Part shown: piece after piece, positions 17,826 to 24,225 of the stretch | How the letters are laid out: each line of letters opens with the position of its first letter | Numbering within the stretch: the first letter of the stretch is position 1 | From: Flavobacteriaceae bacterium | Lineage (GTDB): Bacteria > Bacteroidota > Bacteroidia > Flavobacteriales > Flavobacteriaceae | Length of the DNA stretch: 64,000 bases | NCBI GenBank assembly: GCA_004762155.1 | Contig: SIHP01000001.1 | Location: 434,001 to 498,000, forward strand | Reading direction: 5' to 3' | Position numbers and translations under genes: made by a program | Notes under the pieces: model-generated | The model's input: only the letters and a program-made list of their open reading frames with translations | Database searches by the model: none | What the model was told of the DNA's origin: nothing

Positions 17826-19757
17826 TTAGTTATTTTTCCAGTTAGTATGATAAAACTTATTAGAAGCATCATCTTTTCTTTGATAGGTATGTGCACCAAA
17901 ATAATCGCGTTGTGCTTGTATTATATTTGCGGATGAATTTGCTATTTTAAAACTGTTTAAAAAGTTTATCGATTCGCTTAAATTTGAAATTGGTAATTCA
18001 TTTAAAACACACTCAGAAACTACTTTTTTAATACTTGGCTTTAGTGCTTCAATTCTTTTAACAATATTAGAATCCATCAATAAATTATTGGTAGTTTTAA
18101 AAATGGCAACTAATTCTAACATAAAATCAGATCTAATAATACATCCGTTTGTCCATATTCTAGACAATTCACTTAAGTTTAAATTCCACTTATAATTTAC
18201 AGATGCTTCTTGGATTAATTTAAACCCTTGATAATGATTTATTATTCTAGCAAATTGATATGCATTTAAAACATCATCAATAGTAAAATTTAAACTAAGG
18301 TTATCTTCCAATTTAAAATTCTCACTAGCTATAATTCTTTCTTCTTTATAAAATGAAATATAACGAGCAAATAAAGCCGAAGCAATCATAGTACTTGGCA
18401 TACCTAATTGAGCAGTTGCTATTGTAGTCCAATTACCTGTACCTTTATTACCAGCTTTATCCATTATTTTATTTACTAACCAATCATCTCCTTCTTTTTT
18501 TCTTAAGATATCAATGGTTATTTCTAACAAATAACTATTTGCTGTTTCTTTCCATCCTTCTAGAATAGTAGCTATCTGATCTGGATCATTTCCTAATCTT
18601 TTTAAGATAATAAATACCTCTGCTAGCAGTTGCATTTCTACATATTCAATTCCATTATGAACCATTTTTACAAAATGCCCACTTCCTTCTGTTCCAATGT
18701 GTGTACAACAAGGCAAACCATTAGCGTCTTTTGCCGCAATGGCTTCTAAAAATGGTTGAACTTCTTTGTAAGCATCTTTATCTCCACCAGGCATAATTGA
18801 CGGACCTTTTAAAGCTCCTTCTTCACCTCCAGAAACTCCTGAACCAATGAAATGAATATTTTTAGACATTAAATAATCAAAGCGTTCTTTTGTTTTATTA
18901 TAATTTGAATTTCCTCCATCAATTAAAATATCACCATCATCTAAAAAAGGTAAAAGATCTTCAATAACACCATCTACTATTTTACCTGCATTAACCATTA
19001 GCATAATTTTTCTTGGTTTTTGCAAAGAGTTTACAAAAGGTGCTATACTATCAAAAGGAATTGCTGAAGACAACTCTTTAAATTCATTTTTAAAATTTAA
19101 CGCTACATTTTCTTCTTTACCAGCAACATGTCTATTAAATAATGATATTTTAAAATCATTATTAGCTAAATTTCTACTTAGACTTTTCCCCATAACTCCC
19201 AATCCAAAAAGACCAAATTCTGATTTCATTTTTAATTCATTTTTAATAGCCTTAATAATATTTTCTGGCGTTAAACTTATATCTATTTCAATAGTGTTTT
19301 TGGGTTCTTCTAAAATATCAAACTGAGATCTTAATAAATCAGAACTCATAAAATGATCTCTTCTATTATTAATTCGTTTTTCTATAAGTTCAAAAGAACC
19401 ATTTAAGAAAACCCATTTAGAATTCCCTTTTATGTTTGTGTTTAAAATATTTCTATAACTTTCTTTTAATGCAGAACAAACAATAACACAACCCTTTTTC
19501 TTCAATTGCTTTACAGCTAATTCATTCAGTGTTTTTAACCATCCAAATCTGTCGTTATCATTTAAAGCTTCTCCTCTAGACATTTTTAAAATATTATTTT
19601 CTGGATGAAAATCATCTCCATCAAAAAAAGGAATTGCTAACTCTTCAGATAATAAGCTTCCTATGGTGCTTTTTCCAACACCAGAAACTCCCATAATAAA
19701 AATAATATTTGTTTCGATTTTCGTTTGTTTTTTTGGGCACCCAAACTGGGCACCCAA
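17826..19757 (-). CDS. Gluconokinase / 6-phosphogluconate dehydrogenase fusion
   Basis: Up to 643 codons. Residues about 18-175 are a gluconokinase (P-loop MGVSGVGKST, DGDDFHPENN, VCSALKESYR, RRDHFMSSDLLRSQ). Residues 177-643 are a complete decarboxylating 6PGDH of 467 aa (FGLFGLGVMGKSLSRNLANN, IDGGNSNYNKT, GSGVSGGEEGA, KMVHNGIEY, NKGTGNWT). One chain would turn gluconate into ribulose-5-phosphate, CO2 and NAD(P)H. The longest frame starts at TTG 19757, but that codon lies in a -7 promoter element. The first ATG, 19694, would remove the first beta-strand (IIFI), so the true start is unsettled. First gene of the operon. Confidence 0.9.
   Translation of the reverse strand: MGAQFGCPKKQTKIETNIIFIMGVSGVGKSTIGSLLSEELAIPFFDGDDFHPENNILKMSRGEALNDNDRFGWLKTLNELAVKQLKKKGCVIVCSALKESYRNILNTNIKGNSKWVFLNGSFELIEKRINNRRDHFMSSDLLRSQFDILEEPKNTIEIDISLTPENIIKAIKNELKMKSEFGLFGLGVMGKSLSRNLANNDFKISLFNRHVAGKEENVALNFKNEFKELSSAIPFDSIAPFVNSLQKPRKIMLMVNAGKIVDGVIEDLLPFLDDGDILIDGGNSNYNKTKERFDYLMSKNIHFIGSGVSGGEEGALKGPSIMPGGDKDAYKEVQPFLEAIAAKDANGLPCCTHIGTEGSGHFVKMVHNGIEYVEMQLLAEVFIILKRLGNDPDQIATILEGWKETANSYLLEITIDILRKKEGDDWLVNKIMDKAGNKGTGNWTTIATAQLGMPSTMIASALFARYISFYKEERIIASENFKLEDNLSLNFTIDDVLNAYQFARIINHYQGFKLIQEASVNYKWNLNLSELSRIWTNGCIIRSDFMLELVAIFKTTNNLLMDSNIVKRIEALKPSIKKVVSECVLNELPISNLSESINFLNSFKIANSSANIIQAQRDYFGAHTYQRKDDASNKFYHTNWKNN
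19734..19756. promoter_or_regulatory. Tandem operator TGGGCACCCA x2
   Basis: TGGGCACCCA occurs at 19734-19743 and again at 19747-19756, 13 bp apart centre to centre. Each is a near-perfect palindrome and the first is extended by flanking TTT/AAA. The pair lies just downstream of the putative -7 element on the minus strand, where a bound repressor would block initiation. The GntR-type regulator in the same operon is the obvious candidate (inference). Confidence 0.65.
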
Positions 19758-19762
19758 ATATA
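19755..19762 (-). promoter_or_regulatory. -7 element TATATTTG of the sugar-acid operon
   Basis: On the minus strand TATATTTG (19762 to 19755) matches TAnnTTTG. A weak -33 (TTAG) lies 19 bp upstream. The element overlaps the outer operator copy and includes the TTG that would otherwise be the longest start of the fusion gene. Confidence 0.5.
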
Positions 19763-19982
19763 TGTTTTATTTTGATATAATCTAACCTTAATTGAAAATA
19801 ATTACAAAAAACACTAATTAACAACACATTAAACCAATATATATTTATAGATAAGAACAATTTTAAACTTATAACAAGCTCAATAACTTATTTATTTGGG
19901 AAATTGAAATCTACTTGTTAACTTCACAAGTATTTAATTCTATTTTAAAAAATAAAAAAGTATTAATCGCTAAGAAAAAAAT

Positions 19983-20179
19983 ATGACAAAGAGAGTTGTA
20001 ACACAAGGTGGTGGTCAAAATGCGTATAAAGTTGCTGGTTCAAGTAAATTAGACATATAAAAGTTAATGTATTTATAGACTCGAGATCTAAAATAGGATC
20101 TGCACGCAATCTTGAAGATGCTTTAAGTATTATAAAATAACATTCTGGAAATCAAATTAAAGAAATTAGAAATTGGTAA
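19983..20179 (+). pseudogene. Remnant of a small unidentified gene
   Basis: ATG 19983 opens MTKRVVTQGGGQNAYKVAG and stops at 20060. One base back, another frame reads KVNVFIDSRSKIGSARNLED and then ALSIIK before TAA at 20138, and after that stop the same frame continues HSGNQIKEIRNW to 20179. Together this looks like one protein of about 65 residues with a frameshift and a nonsense codon. I do not recognise the family. It abuts the broken CIA30 gene. Confidence 0.45.
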
Positions 20180-20224
20180 TCCTTATAAAAGTAGGTACTT
20201 TAAATTAATTTAAAAAAATGCATA

Positions 20225-20707
20225 ATGAAACACTTATTATTTATCATGATTTTATCTTCTTCTTCATTACTATCTCAAGTAATTTTTAAATTCAATAAGC
20301 AAGCAAATATCACCAACTGGAAAACAGTAGACGATGTTGTTATGGGCGGAAGATCTTCAGGTTCTTTTTACCTAAATCACGAAGGTTATGGCATTTTTGA
20401 AGGTTTTGTTTCTTTAGAAAATAACGGAGGTTTCTCTTCTGTTCGTTATCGTACCGAAAAAATAGAAATTAAAAAACAAACAAAAATTAAGATTAAATTA
20501 AAAGGTGATGGTAAAAATATCCATTTAGAATTAAAACAAATTCAGGCGATTATTTCTCTTATATAAGCACCTTTTCCACCACTGGAGAATGGAAAAAAAT
20601 TGAAATCCCTTTATAAAGATATGTACCTAACTTTTAGAGGAAGGAAACTTGACAAAGAAAATTTAACCCTAGATTTAATTCCCTTTAAAACAGAAATTAC
20701 TTATTAG
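20225..20707 (+). pseudogene. CIA30-like protein gene with two frameshifts
   Basis: The first frame (20225-20566) has a signal peptide and the CIA30 blocks NWKTVDDVVMGGRSSGSF, GFVSLENNGGFSSVRYRT and IKLKGDGKN, then stops. The family sequence continues in another frame from about 20536 as TNSGDYFSYISTFSTTGEWK and KIEIPL, which ends at 20616. It then returns to the first frame at 20615 as KDMYLTFRGRKLDKENL and ends at 20707. CIA30 is the complex I intermediate-associated domain, in bacteria usually periplasmic and of unknown role. The two shifts and the short, unlike C-terminus point to decay. Confidence 0.75.
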
Positions 20708-20731
20708 TATTAAAAACTTAATTACAATATC

Positions 20732-21130
20732 ATGATTTTAGAAATGAGTATTCCGGCATTATTATTCCCTGCTATTTCATTAACAATGTTAGCCTATAAT
20801 GCACGTTATTTAGCAATTGCTGCCTTAATTCGTCAACTTCATAAAGAGTTTTTAAGTAACCCAACAAAAAGTATTAAAATCCAAATTAATCAACTAAGAA
20901 AAAGATTATACCTTATTAGAAACATGCAAGCCACTGCAATTATTAGTTTTTTGGGTGCAGTAATTACCATGGCGCTTTTATATCTTCAAAATAATGGTGC
21001 TGCAAATATTGTATTTGGTTTAAGTTTACTTGCTTTGGTTATTTCGCTTACTATTTCTTTAATAGAAGTACAATTATCTACCAAATCTTTAAACACACAG
21101 TTAAATTCTATTGAAGAGAATAAAGAGTAA
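20732..21130 (+). CDS. DUF2721 family membrane protein
   Basis: A 132-aa protein with three hydrophobic helices. The start IPALLFPAISLTMLAYNARY is the DUF2721 signature as I remember it, followed by RYLAIAALIRQLHKEF and an amphipathic basic stretch (QINQLRKRLYLIRNMQ) before helix 2. The family is widespread in bacteria and has no known function. It lies 24 bp after the broken CIA30 gene and is followed by a dispersed repeat. Confidence 0.8.
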   Translation: MILEMSIPALLFPAISLTMLAYNARYLAIAALIRQLHKEFLSNPTKSIKIQINQLRKRLYLIRNMQATAIISFLGAVITMALLYLQNNGAANIVFGLSLLALVISLTISLIEVQLSTKSLNTQLNSIEENKE

Positions 21131-21137
21131 TTTTTTT

Positions 21138-21215
21138 GGGTGTTTCCTATCGGCCGGGCTTTTCGCTATATCTTTTTGTGAAAAACAAAAAGGATGCCGC
21201 TACAATCCCTAACAC
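21138..21215 (+). repeat. Dispersed intergenic hairpin repeat, copy 2
   Basis: A 78-bp element beginning GGGTGTTTCC, then CCGGGCTTTTCGCTATAT, then a hairpin whose arms CTTTTTGT and ACAAAAAG surround GAAAA, then CAATCCCTAACAC. The blocks and their order match the element at 4846-4937 in the opposite orientation. Confidence 0.7.
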
Positions 21216-21383
21216 AAACATTACATCAAAAAACATCTTTTAAGCAATTCTAATACTTAACTATTTTTTTTTGTATTTTCACTTAAAATCAATAGTCTTT
21301 TTCTTCTTGTTAATCAAAATTTACAATAACAATTCCTACTTTTTAAGCTTTTCTAATTTGATCTTTGTATAAAACAAAATGGC

Positions 21384-21893
21384 ATGAATACAAAAGTAAT
21401 TATACAAGCAAGTTCAAACTCTTTAGGCAATACCAATAAAATAGTTCGTTATTTAAACAAAGACAATAATTTTGATGTGATTGATTTAGCTACCAAAAAG
21501 ATTGGTCATTTTAATTATGAATTTAAAAACAAGGATGATGATTTTTTACCTTTAATGGAAGAAATTATAAGTAAATACGATACTATTATTTTTGCAACAC
21601 CAGTATATTGGTATGCAATGAGCGGAATTTTAAAAGTCTTTTTTGATCGAATGTCTGATTTACTTCACTACAAAAAAGAATTGGGCAGGAAATTACGTGG
21701 TAAAAAAATGGCAATGTTAAGTAATTCTGGCGAAAATGATTTGCGCGATGGATTTAATATGCCATTTGTAGAATCAGCAAAATATTTAGGTATGCAATAT
21801 TTAAGCGACACACATATTTGGTTTACAAAAGATGGTAAAGAAATAGATACTGAAGCTATAAAAAAGCTAAACGATTTTAAAGAAACTTTATAA
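21384..21893 (+). CDS. Flavodoxin-fold NAD(P)H-dependent oxidoreductase
   Basis: A 169-aa protein of the FMN-reductase/flavodoxin-like superfamily. The phosphate-binding loop is near ASSNSLGNTNKIV. The second FMN contact is the strand-loop TIIFATPVYWYAMSGILKVF followed by FDRMSDLLHY. It probably binds FMN and reduces quinones or small compounds with NAD(P)H in the cytosol; the substrate is unknown. It is monocistronic. Confidence 0.8.
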   Translation: MNTKVIIQASSNSLGNTNKIVRYLNKDNNFDVIDLATKKIGHFNYEFKNKDDDFLPLMEEIISKYDTIIFATPVYWYAMSGILKVFFDRMSDLLHYKKELGRKLRGKKMAMLSNSGENDLRDGFNMPFVESAKYLGMQYLSDTHIWFTKDGKEIDTEAIKKLNDFKETL

Positions 21894-21994
21894 AATCTAC
21901 TTTAAAACAATACAAAAGAAAGGTATAACTTGTTTATGGCTTTCTTTTTAAATTTAAATCCAATATTTTTGTCATCTAAATTACCTATCAAAAA

Positions 21995-22168
21995 ATGCCA
22001 AAAAAAGGAAAAGCCAAAAACACAGTTAACAAGGCAAAACATACCAAGCTTTTAAACAGAAAAATAAACAAAGTTAAGTTAGAGAAACAACAAAATAAAG
22101 AACGTTTAAAAGCTATTATAAGAAAAGCTAACGAACTTAAAAAGAAAGATAATGATCAATCGATTTAA
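21995..22168 (+). CDS. Small highly basic protein (57 aa)
   Basis: ATG 21995 opens a 57-codon frame, MPKKGKAKNTVNKAKHTKLL to KDNDQSI. About a third of the residues are Lys or Arg, with no membrane segment. The N-terminus resembles small basic, probably nucleic-acid-binding proteins of Flavobacteriia, but I cannot name a family. Coding is supported by the regular start and the strongly non-random composition. Confidence 0.5.
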   Translation: MPKKGKAKNTVNKAKHTKLLNRKINKVKLEKQQNKERLKAIIRKANELKKKDNDQSI

Positions 22169-22306
22169 AAATTCACTTCTAGTTTAAAACAATTTACATC
22201 TTTATCTAAAAATAAATATCAACTACCGAATAAAGGTGTATTTTTTACTCAGCTAACAAAAAACTACACACTTTTTACACAATTCATTTTTTGACCCACA
22301 CACACC

Positions 22307-22359
22307 AAGAAAACATTTAAACAACTCAAAAACAATTGATTACAATGTGTTTTCTTTTT
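22307..22359 (+). terminator. Possible long-loop terminator
   Basis: AAGAAAACA (22307-22315) pairs over 9 bp with TGTTTTCTT (22348-22356), followed by TTTTA. The 32-nt loop makes it only a moderate candidate. Confidence 0.35.
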
Positions 22360-22434
22360 ATTTATGATTAGTGGCATAATTATTCCTTTTACTTCAAACG
22401 TAAAACAATAACACTAATTTAAATAACTAATATT

Positions 22435-22746
22435 ATGAGAAAATTAATTTTATCAGTAGCAATTTTAGCAAGTAGTTTATCAGTAGTTGCATTCGCAAAT
22501 AATATTTCACCTATAGAAACCGTTACTACTTCTACAACAGAAGGTTTTATAGAAGTTTCTTTAGAGGAACTGCCAACTACAATTACTGACGCTGTAAAGA
22601 AAGACTACACAGATGCTGTATTAACAAAAGCATATGTAAATAGTAATGCACAATATAAATTAGAGCTTAAAGCTGAAGAAATAACCAACATTGTTTTTAT
22701 TGATAAAGATGGTAACTGGTTAAAAGAAACAGACATTAAAGCTTAA
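22435..22746 (+). CDS. Small PepSY-like periplasmic protein
   Basis: A 103-aa secreted protein. The signal peptide ends VVAFANN. The mature part has LPTTITDAVKKDYTDAVLTK and YKLELKAEEITNIVFIDKDG with a final WLKETDIKA, matching the short PepSY-like (BLIP-fold) family common in Bacteroidetes periplasms. Function is unknown; such proteins often sit beside two-component systems, and here the NtrC-type regulator gene follows after a strong terminator. Confidence 0.7.
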   Translation: MRKLILSVAILASSLSVVAFANNISPIETVTTSTTEGFIEVSLEELPTTITDAVKKDYTDAVLTKAYVNSNAQYKLELKAEEITNIVFIDKDGNWLKETDIKA

Positions 22747-22798
22747 TTAAAAATAGTTGGTTGGTTGTTTGTAATTTAAATATTACATCAGACTTTAG

Positions 22799-22834
22799 AA
22801 AAAAAGGATACCTTTAGATGGGTATCCTTTTTTA
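22799..22834 (+). terminator. Rho-independent terminator after the PepSY-like gene
   Basis: A stem AAAAAAGGATACC / GGTATCCTTTTTT (left arm 22800-22812, right arm 22821-22833) closes a short loop CTTTAGATG-type turn and ends in a T-run. Confidence 0.85.
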
Positions 22835-22860
22835 TGCTTTCTTTATAATAAATAACTTAA

Positions 22861-22868
22861 TACTTTTG
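22861..22868 (+). promoter_or_regulatory. -7 element TACTTTTG before the NtrC-type regulator
   Basis: TACTTTTG fits TAnnTTTG and lies 19 bp before the ATG at 22888. A convincing -33 is not seen. Confidence 0.4.
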
Positions 22869-22887
22869 TAATCTAAATTTAGAATTC

Positions 22888-24225
22888 ATGAAACATATAC
22901 TATTAATTGAAGATGATATTTCTTTTTCAAAAATGTTAAGACATTTTTTAGAAAAACATCATTATATGGTAGATGTTAGTTTTAATATTAAAAATGCTTT
23001 TAAAAAAATAGCGGAACAAAAATTTGATTTAATTTTTACTGATCTTAGACTTCCTGACGGAAATGGTCTTGAAGTTTTAAATGAACTTAAAAGCAATAAT
23101 AAAACCATTCCTGTTGTTTTATTAACCAGTTATGCGGAAGTTTCTACCGCTGTACAAGCAATGAAGCAAGGTGCTTTTGATTATATTTCAAAACCTTTAA
23201 ATCCTGATGAAGTACTAGAAGTTATTAGTAATGCTTTACTAGTTGAAGACTCAAGTAACAAAGAAACAATAGCAACAGTAAAAAATGAAACAAAAAAAAC
23301 AACCTCTGAATTTGTTGAAGGCATCAGTAAAGTATCAAGAACTTTAAAAGATCATATTAATTTAGTAGCACCAACTAATTTGTCTGTTTTAATAAACGGA
23401 GATAGCGGAACTGGTAAAGAAGTTGTTGCTAAAAGTATTCATTTAGAAAGTTTACGAAGCGACAAGCCATTTATTGCTGTAGATTGCGGTTCTATACCTA
23501 AAGAAATAGCTTCTAGTGAATTTTTTGGACATAAAAAAGGTTCTTTTACTGGAGCTATTAATGATAAAATTGGTCATTTTGAAGCCGCAAATACAGGTAC
23601 TCTTTTTTTAGATGAAGTTGGTAATTTGTCTTACGAAAATCAAATACAATTATTACGTGCTTTACAAGAAAGAAAAGTAAAACCTATAGGAAGTAGTAAT
23701 GAAATAATGGTAGATATTCGTCTAATTACAGCTACTAATGAAGATTTATTAAAAGCTGTAGAAAAAGGAGACTTCCGTGAAGACTTATATCATCGTTTAA
23801 ATGAATTTTCTATTAAAGTACCTAGTTTAAAAGACAGAAGTGATGACTTAATTCTTTATGCTGATTTCTTTTTAAATAAGGCTAATAAAGAATTAAACAA
23901 ATCTGTAGTAGGTTTTTCTAAAGAGGTTTTAAACTTTTTTCAAAGCTATCACTGGCCAGGGAACTTAAGAGAGTTATCTAATTTTATAAAAAGAGCCACC
24001 TTATTATCACAAGGAGAAATTATTGAAAAGGATGTTTTACCTGATGAGTTAATAAATTCTCAAAAAAGCACAAAAACCACTTCTTTTTCTACTAAAGAAA
24101 ACGAAAAAGAACTTATTATTAATGCTTTAAAAAATGTTAACTACAATAAAACCCAAGCTGCAAAATTACTTAACATTACAAGAAAAACACTTTATAATAA
24201 AATAAAAGAATACGATATTACTTAA
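22888..24225 (+). CDS. Sigma-54-dependent response regulator (NtrC/AtoC type)
   Basis: 445 aa. The receiver domain has IEDD, D52 as phospho-acceptor (FTDLRLPDGNG) and ISKPLNPDE. The AAA+ domain has Walker A GDSGTGKE, the sigma-54 contact loop GSFTGA (a variant of GAFTGA with Ser for Ala), TLFLDEVGNL as Walker B, and HWPGNLREL as sensor 2. A Fis-type helix-turn-helix ends the protein (NYNKTQAAKLLNITRKTLYN). It activates sigma-54 promoters upon phosphorylation. Its 3' end overlaps the convergent kinase gene by 8 bp; that kinase is the likely partner. Confidence 0.93.
   Translation: MKHILLIEDDISFSKMLRHFLEKHHYMVDVSFNIKNAFKKIAEQKFDLIFTDLRLPDGNGLEVLNELKSNNKTIPVVLLTSYAEVSTAVQAMKQGAFDYISKPLNPDEVLEVISNALLVEDSSNKETIATVKNETKKTTSEFVEGISKVSRTLKDHINLVAPTNLSVLINGDSGTGKEVVAKSIHLESLRSDKPFIAVDCGSIPKEIASSEFFGHKKGSFTGAINDKIGHFEAANTGTLFLDEVGNLSYENQIQLLRALQERKVKPIGSSNEIMVDIRLITATNEDLLKAVEKGDFREDLYHRLNEFSIKVPSLKDRSDDLILYADFFLNKANKELNKSVVGFSKEVLNFFQSYHWPGNLRELSNFIKRATLLSQGEIIEKDVLPDELINSQKSTKTTSFSTKENEKELIINALKNVNYNKTQAAKLLNITRKTLYNKIKEYDIT

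Noticed and set aside
19645..19860. 71-codon frame starting upstream of the gluconokinase fusion
   Set aside because: It reads the P-loop region in the wrong frame; the fusion frame is supported by motifs along 640 residues.
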